Assembly: GCA_046482855.1 (NCBI GenBank)
Contig: JAWOEH010000202.1
Coordinates: 1-64,000, forward strand
Reading direction: 5' to 3'
Origin: CAYVSF01 sp046482855
GTDB taxonomy: Bacteria; Bacteroidota; Bacteroidia; Bacteroidales; UBA12077
DNA: 64,000 nucleotides
The stretch's first letter is position 1. Each line of letters begins with the position of its first letter. The notes beneath the pieces are model-generated. The model saw nothing but the letters and a program-made list of their open reading frames with translations, ran no database searches and was not told the origin of the DNA. This document shows, piece by piece, positions 41,901 through 49,858 of this stretch. The position numbers and the translations under genes are program-made.

Positions 41901-42255
41901 GATATATGTACTTATTTAAACCATATTTAGTTCCAATCCATAAATCGCCATTGCTATCCTCGCAAATGGAATGAATATAATTATTGGAAATGGAAGAGGT
42001 ATCTAACGGTTGGTTTTTGAAGATCTCAAAATCATACCCATCATACATATTTAGTCCATCTTGGGTGCCAATCCACAAGTACCCTCTTGAATCCTGAAAC
42101 AGGGAAATCACAGAGGTTTGCGAAAGTCCGTCTTCAATGGAAATATAATCAACTGAATAATTTGAGTTCTGAGCATTGCTTACACTCATAGCTCCCAGAG
42201 CAAATACCAGGATAAGAGTGGTGCGTAAAACAAATATTTTAAGCAATGCCTTCAT
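38938..42255 (-). CDS. Two-component-type propeller sensor with SpoIIE (PP2C) phosphatase output
   Basis: A 1105-residue membrane protein. A signal peptide (about 1-29) is followed by fourteen Reg_prop-type repeats of the form LWIGTxxGLN (about 35-690), enough for two seven-bladed propellers, then a Y_Y_Y domain (about 705-790; LEGLENDWIDIG, NLPPGQYVFRVKG), one membrane helix (about 805-823), a coiled coil (about 825-870) and a SpoIIE phosphatase (about 885-1100) with metal-site VVDCTGHGVPGAFM and FTDGYAD. The periplasmic sensor therefore controls a Ser/Thr phosphatase instead of a kinase. No anti-sigma or anti-anti-sigma partner is in the window. Confidence 0.9.
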   Translation of the reverse strand: MKALLKIFVLRTTLILVFALGAMSVSNAQNSNYSVDYISIEDGLSQTSVISLFQDSRGYLWIGTQDGLNMYDGYDFEIFKNQPLDTSSISNNYIHSICEDSNGDLWIGTKYGLNKYIYQEGIFKQYLANPLLPDALPENEVYHVYIDKQGHLWVKTLNFLCKYLPEYDRFICYEHYNDIFNFVSEITNFALLEDSEEKLWVGTKDGLNFFDKSLELFKHYLHQPDDVTSLSNNRINTVYEDNQKNLWIGTREGLNKYNRRADAFDRYYISEQPGTDIINAMIEDRNGEFWIGTSAGIFLFDRAKEQFLPMNRFFGNEHIILASTVTSFTEDNAGNLWVGTLQGLFKIFRARRKFTLYNTDSQGNPLFSNNYIGSIFKDKDQRIWAGTWGAGLHVYNPMQDDVTRYRETNSQLSNNFVHYLFQDSNERLWIGTQNGVNFTDDYRNIKRLVGNQNAKLFKSNRVFGITEDSQGGIWFATRYGLHKLQGDSINSFFHNAQDSASIAANLVYCLEPHVEGGKVWVGTENGMNLINLQGESELHLKSESLPGCDNCISNSEVLSIYQDSLTGTLWIGTVSGLNRYYPKTGEIKVFTEKDGLPNNLIYAVLPGKSGELWLSTNRGLSRLNTNTLEFSDYDISDGLQDYEFNHGAAYKASDGELLFGGINGLNAFYPDSITKNSYIPPVVIGQVELVSMQNREKLRGELLDTLHIPYGTNLITIQFASLDFTEPEKNRYAYRLEGLENDWIDIGTRRYASFSNLPPGQYVFRVKGTNSDFVWNEDGAALPLIVETPIWRTKVAYILYVLVFFLSIYALVQWRTRNLRHMNYELREKQLIAHQVAKQKEELTIKNKSITDSITYAKRIQEALMPSHELFKKVVPESFILYQPKDIVSGDFYWVNRQGDKTFVAVVDCTGHGVPGAFMSIIGFELLRNITDVQGIDEADKILYEMNRGVAVTFGKENSNIRLRDGMDIALCVIDKQKQTLDYAGAFRPMYYIRDNKLEEIKGDRFSVGLMDEKEVKRVTKTTIPIKPGDVFYIFTDGYADQFGGPEGKKYKYRRFRHLLLTIHKLPMAQQAAYMERSLRDWQGEQEQVDDILIVGFEPHKILEA

Positions 42256-42310
42256 TGGTTTTCTGCTAATTTAAGACATATTACGGTGATAACAAACAGT
42301 TGGGCTGGTT

Positions 42311-44212
42311 TCATTCGTTTTCGCGAGAAGGAATGGTGTATGACTGCGTCATCGACAATGTGCTAAACCGCTTCGACGGTGAAGACAGGAAAGGACCTAA
42401 TTGCAACTCATCCCATCGCATATCCACTTTTTCAACAATCTCCGGAGCCATTGTAATTACATTTGGCCATTGGCGCTTATAGTTATCGTCCTCACGTATT
42501 TTCATCGTAGCATCTACCAACATTCGCCAGTTGCCTGCCTGTAGCGTACCATGGAAATAGAGATCACGATGAGGCTCTAGATTGCCTAAAGCAAGCCAGC
42601 CAATCATATCCGTATCATTCGCATCAACTTGTTCATCAACCAGAACAATGGAACCACCCCCTGAGAAACGGCTATCCTTCAACCAATTTTGAATAAAACG
42701 CTTCTTATCCAGCACCTCTTGACGCAAAGTCCCAACCCATAAGGGACAACTACCAGTGTTTGCAATGGGAATAAATGCCACTAACTCCTCCGGCAGTTCT
42801 CCTTCCCATTGCAAGGGCATAGCAGGTTGCGCTGTTCCTTCACCTTCTTCGGGAAGTGGAGCGGTTGCATCCAAGCCTACTTTGCTGCCAAAAGAAAAAG
42901 TGGGCGAGGCATGATCCAGAATGTCCATTGGCCCCTTGGATGTATGCATATCGGTCTCCGGATTTACAAAATGGGTAATTGCATTAAAAACTTGCTTATA
43001 ATCCGTTAGCTCCACAGAGGCATCCAACACTACCAATACTTTACTAAACATCATCTGACCTGCACCCCACAAGGCATTCATTATTTTCACCGCTTGTCCC
43101 GGATAGGTTTTGCGGATCTTTACTAACACCAAATTATGAGCCACCCCTTGAACGGGAAGGTGTAAATCTACAATTTCGGGCCCTATGGCAAATTGAATGG
43201 GCTTAAGAAACAACTGTTCGGTAGCTTTACCCAAATAAGCATCCTCCATAGGTGGAATGCCCACGATTGTGGCAGGGTATATTGCATTTTTCTTGTGGGT
43301 AATAGCGGTTACATGGAACTTTGGGTACCAATCGGGGAGCGAGTAGAAGCCGGTATGATCGCCAAAAGGGCCCTCCCATACAGGATCTTCTTGAGGATCG
43401 ATATACCCTTCAATAACAATATCGGCATCGGCGGGTACTTCAATATCTTGTGTGCGTGCTTTAATCAGTTCCACAGGTGCTTGTCGCAAAAATCCGGCAA
43501 GCATAAATTCATCCATATTATCGGGCAACGGAGCGGTAGCACAATAGGTATAAACCGGGTCTCCTCCCAGAACAACCGCCACAGGCATACGTTTTCCCAG
43601 CTCTTTGTATTCCCGATAATGTCGGGCAGCTACTTTATGCCGATGCCAATGCATGCCGGTCATCTGATCAGTAAATTGTTGCATGCGGTACATACCTACA
43701 TTCCGAATTCCTGTATGCGGATCTTTCGTAATAACAACGGGAAGGGTAATGAACTTTCCCCCATCATGTGGCCAACATGTTAAAATGGGTAACTCCGATA
43801 AATTCGGCACCTCCATAACAACCTGTTGGCAAAGTGCTTTCCCTTTCTTTGTTTTCGGCAAGATCCCCGCCATTTTTTTCAGTTGCCAAGCCATTTTTAT
43901 TTTATCGAAAAAACCAACAGGAGGCGTGGTAAACATATCGAGATAGCTATTCAAACGCTGCTGTAAGCCCTCCCACGAGTCAACACCAAGGACTTGTTGC
44001 ATACGTTTATCGGACCCCATTACGTTCATCAGTACAGGAAAAGCCGTGCCTGAATCTTCAAAAAGTACAGCTTTCCCTCCATCAGGCTGTTTTGAGAACC
44101 GATCCACTATCTCGGTCATCTCTAAATGGGGCGATACCTTCCCTTTTACCCGTATCAGCTCTCCGCTGTATTCCAATTTTGTAATAAAATGTTCTAAGCT
44201 TCTATCGATCAT
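42311..44212 (-). CDS. UbiD-family decarboxylase (menaquinone biosynthesis type)
   Basis: A 633-residue enzyme of the UbiD family, which uses prenylated FMN to decarboxylate aromatic or unsaturated acids. Its length and the segments GPFGDHTGFYSLPD (about 315), ATIVGIPPMEDAYLGKATEQLF (about 357) and RKTYPGQAVKIMNALWG fit the subgroup annotated as menaquinone biosynthesis decarboxylase. That pathway role is taken from the annotation of relatives. The ATG at 44,212 starts the conserved MIDRSLEHFITKLE; the longer frame upstream would run through the eno terminator. Confidence 0.87.
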   Translation of the reverse strand: MIDRSLEHFITKLEYSGELIRVKGKVSPHLEMTEIVDRFSKQPDGGKAVLFEDSGTAFPVLMNVMGSDKRMQQVLGVDSWEGLQQRLNSYLDMFTTPPVGFFDKIKMAWQLKKMAGILPKTKKGKALCQQVVMEVPNLSELPILTCWPHDGGKFITLPVVITKDPHTGIRNVGMYRMQQFTDQMTGMHWHRHKVAARHYREYKELGKRMPVAVVLGGDPVYTYCATAPLPDNMDEFMLAGFLRQAPVELIKARTQDIEVPADADIVIEGYIDPQEDPVWEGPFGDHTGFYSLPDWYPKFHVTAITHKKNAIYPATIVGIPPMEDAYLGKATEQLFLKPIQFAIGPEIVDLHLPVQGVAHNLVLVKIRKTYPGQAVKIMNALWGAGQMMFSKVLVVLDASVELTDYKQVFNAITHFVNPETDMHTSKGPMDILDHASPTFSFGSKVGLDATAPLPEEGEGTAQPAMPLQWEGELPEELVAFIPIANTGSCPLWVGTLRQEVLDKKRFIQNWLKDSRFSGGGSIVLVDEQVDANDTDMIGWLALGNLEPHRDLYFHGTLQAGNWRMLVDATMKIREDDNYKRQWPNVITMAPEIVEKVDMRWDELQLGPFLSSPSKRFSTLSMTQSYTIPSRENE

Positions 44213-44233
44213 ACGCACTTCCGTTAAACAAAA

Positions 44234-44255
44234 ACAGGGGCCAATTGGCCCCTGT
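44234..44255 (-). terminator. Rho-independent terminator after eno
   Basis: A perfect 22-base palindrome, ACAGGGGCC-AATT-GGCCCCTGT, is followed on minus by TTTTGTTT. It lies 18 bases after the eno stop and 21 bases before the next gene's ATG. Confidence 0.88.
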
Positions 44256-44273
44256 GAATATAAGGTATATTTT

Positions 44274-45557
44274 TTAAAGAAACTTAAAGTCCTGTCCCAT
44301 ATATCGAGCACCTTCACCAAGCATTTCCTCAATCCGAAGAAGCTGATTATATTTAGCAATCCGGTCGGAACGAGAAGCCGAACCCGTTTTAATTAACCCG
44401 GTATTTAAAGCTACGGCAAGATCTGCAATGGTAGTATCTTCAGTTTCACCAGAGCGATGACTAATAATGGCGGTATAGCCATTTTCGTTGGCTAAGCGCA
44501 CAGCGTCCATTGTCTCGGAGAGTGTTCCAATCTGATTTACTTTAATCAGGATGCTATTTCCCACGCCTTGCTCAATTCCTTTTTGCAGGCGTTTCACATT
44601 GGTAACAAAAAGATCATCACCTACTAATTGCACACTATCGCCAATGGCCTCAGTAAGTTGCTTCCAACCGCTCCAATCATCTTCATCAAGTCCATCTTCA
44701 ATGGATAAAATTGGATACTTCTCACTCCAGTTTTTCCAGTAATTCACCATATCGGCTGATGATAAGTCTTCATTAGTCGACTCGAAATGGTAAACTTTCT
44801 TGTCCTTATCATAAAATTCACTGGCTGCAGGGTCAAGGGCAATAAAAATATCTTTGCCGGGCTTATATCCGGCCTTTTCAATCGCCTCCATAACCACTTC
44901 AATGGCCTCGTCGTTTGAATTTAAGCTGGGTGCAAATCCACCTTCGTCTCCTACATTTGTGGAATGTCCTTTGGCTTTCAATACGGCTTTCAAGTTGTGG
45001 AATACTTCCGTCCCCATGCGTAAGGCCTCACCAAAAGATTTAGCACCAACAGGCATAATCATGAATTCCTGGATGTCAATTTTATTATCAGCATGACTTC
45101 CTCCATTAAGGATATTCATCATAGGAATGGGCAAGGTAGTAGCATTTGCCCCTCCTAAATAGCGGTACAGCGGTTGTCCGGTTTCTTCGGCAGCAGCTTT
45201 AGCCACAGCTAAGGAAACACCTAACATAGCATTTGCGCCTAGTTTCTCTTTATTTTCCGTGCCATCTAGCTCAATTAACAAGTTATCAATAGCTCGCTGA
45301 TCTTCTACGAAATAGCCCTCCAGCTCAGTATCGATAAGGGTATTTACATTTTCAACAGCTTTCATAACTCCTTTTCCCAGGTAACGGTCGTTATCCCCGT
45401 CACGCAACTCCACAGCTTCGTGAACCCCTGTAGAGGCGCCTGAAGGTACGGCTGCCCGTCCTACAACCCCATTGGTGGTTGTAACTTCAACCTCGATAGT
45501 TGGATTCCCTCGGGAATCTAATATTTCTCTAGCGTGAACATCAATAATTTGTCCCAT
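44274..45557 (-). CDS. eno: Enolase
   Basis: Converts 2-phosphoglycerate to phosphoenolpyruvate in glycolysis. The 427 residues are full length. Conserved parts: ILDSRGNPTIEVEV near 10, SGASTGVHEAVELRD near 39, the metal ligands in ALDPAASEF (about 245), SIEDGLDEDDWSG (about 288) and GDDLFVTN (about 315), and the catalytic Lys in ILIKVNQIGTLSET (about 340). It is transcribed from a TACCTTTG box at 45601-45608 and ends in a strong terminator, so it is probably a single-gene unit just beyond the ribosomal operon. Confidence 0.97.
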   Translation of the reverse strand: MGQIIDVHAREILDSRGNPTIEVEVTTTNGVVGRAAVPSGASTGVHEAVELRDGDNDRYLGKGVMKAVENVNTLIDTELEGYFVEDQRAIDNLLIELDGTENKEKLGANAMLGVSLAVAKAAAEETGQPLYRYLGGANATTLPIPMMNILNGGSHADNKIDIQEFMIMPVGAKSFGEALRMGTEVFHNLKAVLKAKGHSTNVGDEGGFAPSLNSNDEAIEVVMEAIEKAGYKPGKDIFIALDPAASEFYDKDKKVYHFESTNEDLSSADMVNYWKNWSEKYPILSIEDGLDEDDWSGWKQLTEAIGDSVQLVGDDLFVTNVKRLQKGIEQGVGNSILIKVNQIGTLSETMDAVRLANENGYTAIISHRSGETEDTTIADLAVALNTGLIKTGSASRSDRIAKYNQLLRIEEMLGEGARYMGQDFKFL

Positions 45558-45600
45558 GATTTCAATTATATTACGATTTGAAAATTTTATCCAATTTAGC

Positions 45601-45608
45601 CAAAGGTA
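45601..45608 (-). promoter_or_regulatory. -7 box of the eno promoter
   Basis: The minus strand reads TACCTTTG, a perfect TAnnTTTG, 44 bases before the eno ATG and just after the ribosomal-operon terminator. No exact -33 TTG is seen at 17-20 bases. Confidence 0.5.
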
Positions 45609-45640
45609 GTGAATAATCTATTATACTGCCAGTTTAGGCA

Positions 45641-45674
45641 AAAAAAAAGGATACCTGATGGGGTATCCTTTTTT
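45641..45674 (-). terminator. Terminator of the ribosomal protein operon
   Basis: GGATACC (45649-45655) pairs with GGTATCC (45662-45668) across a six-base loop, and the minus strand then has a run of eight T. It is 25-50 bases after the L17 stop and marks the end of the 17.8-kb cluster. Confidence 0.9.
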
Positions 45675-45692
45675 GGTATATGCCGTTGACAT

Positions 45693-46235
45693 TTACTCGT
45701 CTTTGGTCTCTTTTTCATCGGCCTGAGAAGCATCCGATTCCTTTGTGGGTTCCTCCTTAGGTTCCACGGGTTGTTCGGCAGTTGCCTGTGCTGTCTCCTC
45801 AGTTTTTTTGGCCCCTCCGCCTCCTCTGCGTCGTCGACGTTTGGAAGTGCTGGCCGTTTTGGTGGTTGTATAAGTTTCGTTAAAGTCAACCAATTCAATA
45901 AAACACATATCAGCATTATCGCCAATTCGTGTTCCGGTTTTCAATATACGTGTATAACCACCAGCACGTTGTGCTATTTTGGGGCTCACTTCACGAAATA
46001 ATTCCGATACGGCAGTCTTGTCCTTCAGGTAGGCAAATACCACACGACGAGAATGCGTAGTGTCGTTTTTAGATTTCGTGATCAATGGCTCCACATACTT
46101 ACGAAGCGCTTTTGCTTTAGCAGTTGTAGTGTGAATACGCTTATGTAAGATTAACGACGAAGCCATATTGGCAAGCATCGCTTTACGATGTGCCCTGGTT
46201 CGGCTTAAGTGATTGAATGATTTTCTATGTCTCAT
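45693..46235 (-). CDS. rplQ: 50S ribosomal protein L17, long C-terminal extension
   Basis: A large-subunit protein near the exit tunnel. The L17 core (about 1-117: MRHRKSFNHLSRTRAHRKAM) is followed by a basic RRRRRGGGGAKK segment and about 45 Glu/Ala/Lys-rich residues ending EKETKDE. At 180 residues it is much longer than the 127 of E. coli; acidic or basic extensions are common in Bacteroidota L17. It is the last gene of the cluster, 5 bases after rpoA. Confidence 0.95.
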   Translation of the reverse strand: MRHRKSFNHLSRTRAHRKAMLANMASSLILHKRIHTTTAKAKALRKYVEPLITKSKNDTTHSRRVVFAYLKDKTAVSELFREVSPKIAQRAGGYTRILKTGTRIGDNADMCFIELVDFNETYTTTKTASTSKRRRRRGGGGAKKTEETAQATAEQPVEPKEEPTKESDASQADEKETKDE

Positions 46236-46240
46236 CCTTG

Positions 46241-47233
46241 TTAGTCTTTGTCTAATTTATACTTTGAAACATCCATGCCAAAATTCAAACTCATTTGGCT
46301 AAGCAGATCGTCCAGCTCCGTGAGCGATTTTTTTCCGAAGTTTCGGAATTTCAGGAGATCGTTTTTGTTGTATTTCACCAGGTCTCCAAGGGTTTCAACT
46401 TCGGCAGCTTTTAAGCAGTTAAGCGCACGTACGGAAAGATCCATGTCAACCAATTTGGTTTTAAGCAACTGACGCATGTGCAGCACTTCTTCATCAAACT
46501 CTTCCGTGCCGTACTTATCATCATCCTCAAGGGTAATCTTCTCGTCGGAGAAGAGCATCAAGTGATAGATAAGGATTTTTGCTGCCTCTTTCAGTGCTTC
46601 TTTTGGGTGTATGGAGCCATCTGTTTCAATCTCAAAAATCAATTTTTCGTAATCGGTTTTCTGCTCCACGCGAAAATTCTCGATGGCGTACTTCACATTA
46701 CGAATAGGAGTAAATATTGAGTCGATAGCAATAACGCCCAGTTCATCATCAGCAGATTGGTTTTCTTCAGAGGGCACATACCCACGTCCTTTTTCGATAT
46801 AAAAATCTATCTGGATCTTTACGTCTTTCTCCATTTGACAGATAACGTGCTCAGGATTCAGGACCTTAAAGTTGCTGAGGAAATTATCCATATCGCCAGC
46901 CTTAAAGGCTTCTTGTCCGGAAATAGTTACCGAAATTTTTTCGTTTTCTGCCTCCTCAACCAGCTGTTTGAAACATACCTGCTTCAGATTTAGGACGATC
47001 TCGCTAACATCTTCAATAACTCCTGGTAGCGTGGAAAACTCGTGATCGGCTCCCTCGATTTTAATTTTGGTTATGGCATACCCTTCGAGGGAGGACAGGA
47101 GAATCCTGCGTAACGAGTTTCCTACAGTGATACCATAGCCTGGCTCGAGCGGACGAAATTCGAATTTACCGAATTGGTCGTCGGCTTCAACCATTATTAC
47201 TTTATCGGGCTTTTGAAATGCTAGTATTGCCAT
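46241..47233 (-). CDS. rpoA: DNA-directed RNA polymerase subunit alpha
   Basis: Alpha dimerises to nucleate RNA polymerase. The 330 residues have an N-terminal assembly domain (about 1-230; GYGITVGNSLRRILLSSLEGYAI) and a C-terminal DNA-contact domain (about 250-325; LSVRALNCLKAAEVETLGDLV, then LLKFRNFGKKSLTEL). It lies between S4 and L17, as in most bacteria. Confidence 0.97.
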   Translation of the reverse strand: MAILAFQKPDKVIMVEADDQFGKFEFRPLEPGYGITVGNSLRRILLSSLEGYAITKIKIEGADHEFSTLPGVIEDVSEIVLNLKQVCFKQLVEEAENEKISVTISGQEAFKAGDMDNFLSNFKVLNPEHVICQMEKDVKIQIDFYIEKGRGYVPSEENQSADDELGVIAIDSIFTPIRNVKYAIENFRVEQKTDYEKLIFEIETDGSIHPKEALKEAAKILIYHLMLFSDEKITLEDDDKYGTEEFDEEVLHMRQLLKTKLVDMDLSVRALNCLKAAEVETLGDLVKYNKNDLLKFRNFGKKSLTELDDLLSQMSLNFGMDVSKYKLDKD

Positions 47234-47252
47234 AAAAATAAAGCGATTATTA

Positions 47253-47861
47253 TTATTTAGAATATAATTCTACGATGAGTTGTTCCTTGATATTCTCTGG
47301 AATATCGCTTCGTTCTGGCAAGTTCAAGAACTTTCCAGTCATCTCTGCTTCATCCCATTCTAACCAGGAAAATTTGGTATGACGGCCAGAAGCAAGGCTT
47401 TCGGTAATCACTACCATCGATTTGCTACGTTCACGTACGGCGATAATATCCCCGGGTTTAACATGGTAGGAAGGGAAGTTCATCACTTTCCCATTCACCA
47501 GGATATGACGGTGGGTTACCAACTGACGTGCTGCGCGGCGAGTGGAGCCAATACCCAGGCGGAATACCACATTATCCAGGCGGGCTTCCAACATTTGTAA
47601 AAGGTTTTCACCGGTAATTCCCTTGCGACGTGAAGCTTCAGCAAACAAGTTGTAGAATTGCTTCTCCAGAACGCCATAGGTGTATTTTGCTTTTTGTTTT
47701 TCCAGAAGCTGAGTGCCGTATTCCGACATCTTGCGACGACGTTTGTTGTTCCCGTGCTGCCCGGGAGCATACTGGCGCCGCTCATAGTGCTTATCTGGTC
47801 CGAAAACTGGTTCCCCTAATTTTCGGGCGATTTTCGATTTTGGTCCTCTATATCGTGCCAT
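47253..47861 (-). CDS. rpsD: 30S ribosomal protein S4
   Basis: A primary 16S rRNA binder that starts assembly of the small-subunit body. The 202 residues begin MARYRGPKSKIARKLGEP and contain an S4 domain (about 92-155; RLDNVVFRLGIGSTRRAARQLV, HILVNGKVMNFPSYHVKPGD). The four-Cys zinc motif of some S4 proteins is absent. It is placed between S11 and rpoA. Confidence 0.96.
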   Translation of the reverse strand: MARYRGPKSKIARKLGEPVFGPDKHYERRQYAPGQHGNNKRRRKMSEYGTQLLEKQKAKYTYGVLEKQFYNLFAEASRRKGITGENLLQMLEARLDNVVFRLGIGSTRRAARQLVTHRHILVNGKVMNFPSYHVKPGDIIAVRERSKSMVVITESLASGRHTKFSWLEWDEAEMTGKFLNLPERSDIPENIKEQLIVELYSK

Positions 47862-47898
47862 TCGTTTTCTTCATTAAAAATTTTACCTCTACAAAAAA

Positions 47899-48288
47899 TT
47901 ATACTCTTCTGCGTTTTGCAGGACGACATCCATTGTGTGGCAATGGAGTTACGTCAACGATTTCAGTTACTTCAATACCCATGTTATGAACGGTACGCAT
48001 AGCCGACTCACGACCAGACCCAGGTCCTTTTACATAAGCTTTTACTTTCCGTAATCCTAAATCGTAGGCTACTTTAGCACAATCTTCAGCGGCCATTTGC
48101 GCGGCATAAGGTGTATTTTTCTTTGATCCACGGAAGCCTTTCTTCCCTGCAGAGGCCCAAGAAATTACCTGACCACTATTATTGGTCATGGAGATAATGA
48201 TATTATTGAATGAAGCGTGGACATGCAGTTGACCAACGGCTTCAACCTTAACGGTCCTCTTTTTTGATGATCCTGATTTTTTAGCCAT
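47899..48288 (-). CDS. rpsK: 30S ribosomal protein S11
   Basis: A platform protein of 129 residues. Conserved: HVHASFNNIIISMT near 22, WASAGKKGFRGSKKNTPYAAQ near 50 and the C-terminal DVTPLPHNGCRPAKRRRV, which contacts mRNA near the E site. It is 10 bases after S13. Confidence 0.97.
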   Translation of the reverse strand: MAKKSGSSKKRTVKVEAVGQLHVHASFNNIIISMTNNSGQVISWASAGKKGFRGSKKNTPYAAQMAAEDCAKVAYDLGLRKVKAYVKGPGSGRESAMRTVHNMGIEVTEIVDVTPLPHNGCRPAKRRRV

Positions 48289-48298
48289 ATTCCGTCAA

Positions 48299-48667
48299 TT
48301 ATTTCTTTTTATTTGCTATGGTTTTTCTCTTACCCTTACGTGTACGGGCGTTGTTTTTAGTGGATTGCCCCCGAACGGGTAAGCCAATACGATGACGGAT
48401 ACCCCGATAACAACCAATGTCCATCAATCGTTTGATGTTCATTTGCATTTCGGAGCGTAAGGCGCCTTCAACTTTAAACTTTTCGTTGATGACTCCACGC
48501 AAACTTGCAATCTCATCGTCGTTCCAATCCTTAACTTTTGTATTAGGATCAATTCCAGCCTCTTTTAATATTTTTTGGGCAGTGCTTCGACCCACACCGT
48601 AGATGTAAGTCAAGCCTACAACGCCACGTTTATTTTTGGGTAAGTCTACTCCTACAATTCTAGCCAT
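48299..48667 (-). CDS. rpsM: 30S ribosomal protein S13
   Basis: A head protein of 122 residues that contacts the P-site tRNA and forms bridges to the 50S subunit. Conserved: MARIVGVDLPKNKRGVVGLTYIYG, the helix-hairpin GVGRSTAQKIL, and RHRIGLPVRGQSTKNNARTRKGKRK at the C-terminus. Confidence 0.97.
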   Translation of the reverse strand: MARIVGVDLPKNKRGVVGLTYIYGVGRSTAQKILKEAGIDPNTKVKDWNDDEIASLRGVINEKFKVEGALRSEMQMNIKRLMDIGCYRGIRHRIGLPVRGQSTKNNARTRKGKRKTIANKKK

Positions 48668-48702
48668 AAATCTTATTTATTAGAAACCACAAAGTTAATA
48701 AT

Positions 48703-48819
48703 TTATCCCTGACGTTGTTTAAATTTGGGATTCTTTTTGTTAATTACGTACAGCCTTCCTTTTCGACGTACGATTTTGCAATCACTGCTGCGCTTCTTAA
48801 CTGATGCTCTAACTTTCAT
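48703..48819 (-). CDS. rpmJ: 50S ribosomal protein L36, zinc-free form
   Basis: A 38-residue protein, MKVRASVKKRSSDCKIVRRK onward, ending NPKFKQRQG. Of the four zinc ligands of the classic form (three Cys and one His) only one Cys remains, so it is the C-minus type usual in Bacteroidota. It sits in the standard place between infA and S13, 14 bases after infA. Confidence 0.95.
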   Translation of the reverse strand: MKVRASVKKRSSDCKIVRRKGRLYVINKKNPKFKQRQG

Positions 48820-48833
48820 TGTTTCGTTTTTTA

Positions 48834-49052
48834 CTATTTGTAACGATACGTAATTCTACCTTTCGACAGATCATAAGGGGACATTTCAACTTTTACCCGG
48901 TCGCCTGGCAAAATTTTAATATAATGCATACGCATTTTACCAGATATGTGGGCAGTAATCACATGTCCATTTTCCAATTCTACACGAAACATCGCATTGG
49001 ATAATGCCTCTATGATAGTTCCGTCTTGTTCTATTGAAGGTTGTTTAGCCAT
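48834..49052 (-). CDS. infA: Translation initiation factor IF-1
   Basis: A 72-residue OB-fold protein that blocks the A site during initiation. It begins MAKQPSIEQDGTIIEALSNA, followed by MFRVELENGHVITAHISGKMR and a YDLSKGRITYR end. It lies 3 bases after map. Confidence 0.96.
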   Translation of the reverse strand: MAKQPSIEQDGTIIEALSNAMFRVELENGHVITAHISGKMRMHYIKILPGDRVKVEMSPYDLSKGRITYRYK

Positions 49053-49055
49053 AAA

Positions 49056-49835
49056 CTATAACCCTGTTTTTACGTGTTGCTCAATAAATTTAAACGTTGA
49101 TAAAATATCGGCCTCCTGTTTTTTAATAGCGAGTGCCAATTCAAAATGCGCTGAAGGCTTGCGATCAATAGTTCGGATGGTCCAACCATCACGGTCTTGC
49201 ACAATTTCCCGTCGGCCCAGGTTGATCATGGGTTCGATACAAATAACCATGCCTTCCTTGAGTTTGGGGCCGCGCCCTTGTTTTCCATAATTTGGAACTT
49301 CAGGCGCCTCGTGCATATTGCTTCCTAATCCGTGTCCGACCATTTCTCGTACCACCGAAAACCCTGCTTGTTCAGCATGCCGTTGTACAGCAGCGCTTAT
49401 ATCGCCTACTCTCTTTCCGGCTACAGCTTGTTCAATTCCCTTGAACAAGGATTCTTTTGTTACTTTTAACAAGCGTTGTACCTCTTGGCTAACTTCGCCT
49501 ACCATAAAGGTATAAGCACTGTCGCCATAGAATCCTTCCATTTTGGTGCCGCAATCAACCGATATGATATCGCCATCTTGCAGTTCCTTATTCGAAGGTA
49601 TTCCATGTACCACTTCCTCGTTTACCGAGGTACAAAGGGTGTTAGGGAATCCTGCATAACCAAGAAACCCGGGCTCGGCACCATGATCGCGGATATAAGT
49701 CTCTGCAATCTTATCCAATTGGAGCGTCGTGACTCCGGGTTTGATGTGCTTTGCAAGCTCACCTAATGTTTTCGATACCAGTAGATTGTTTTTCCGAAGA
49801 ATTTCGATCTCCTGGTCAGTTTTAAGCTTCAGCAT
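49056..49835 (-). CDS. map: Methionine aminopeptidase, type I
   Basis: Removes the initiator Met from nascent proteins. The 259 residues include the five metal ligands: Asp in SVDCGTKMEGFYGDSAYTF (two, about 95 and 106), His in MVGHGLGSNMHEAP (about 170), Glu in VICIEPMINL (about 203) and the later Glu near 235. It sits between secY and infA, the usual Bacteroidota order. Confidence 0.96.
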   Translation of the reverse strand: MLKLKTDQEIEILRKNNLLVSKTLGELAKHIKPGVTTLQLDKIAETYIRDHGAEPGFLGYAGFPNTLCTSVNEEVVHGIPSNKELQDGDIISVDCGTKMEGFYGDSAYTFMVGEVSQEVQRLLKVTKESLFKGIEQAVAGKRVGDISAAVQRHAEQAGFSVVREMVGHGLGSNMHEAPEVPNYGKQGRGPKLKEGMVICIEPMINLGRREIVQDRDGWTIRTIDRKPSAHFELALAIKKQEADILSTFKFIEQHVKTGL

Positions 49836-49858
49836 ATATCAGAACGTTTCTACATTTT

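Noticed and set aside
43193..43783. 196-codon plus-strand frame opposite the UbiD-type gene
   Set aside because: It is antisense to conserved coding sequence with no recognisable protein family and no promoter or ribosome-binding site of its own.
45596..45925. 109-codon minus-strand frame at the end of L17
   Set aside because: It is an alternate frame of the L17 tail running through the operon terminator, with biased Pro/Arg composition.
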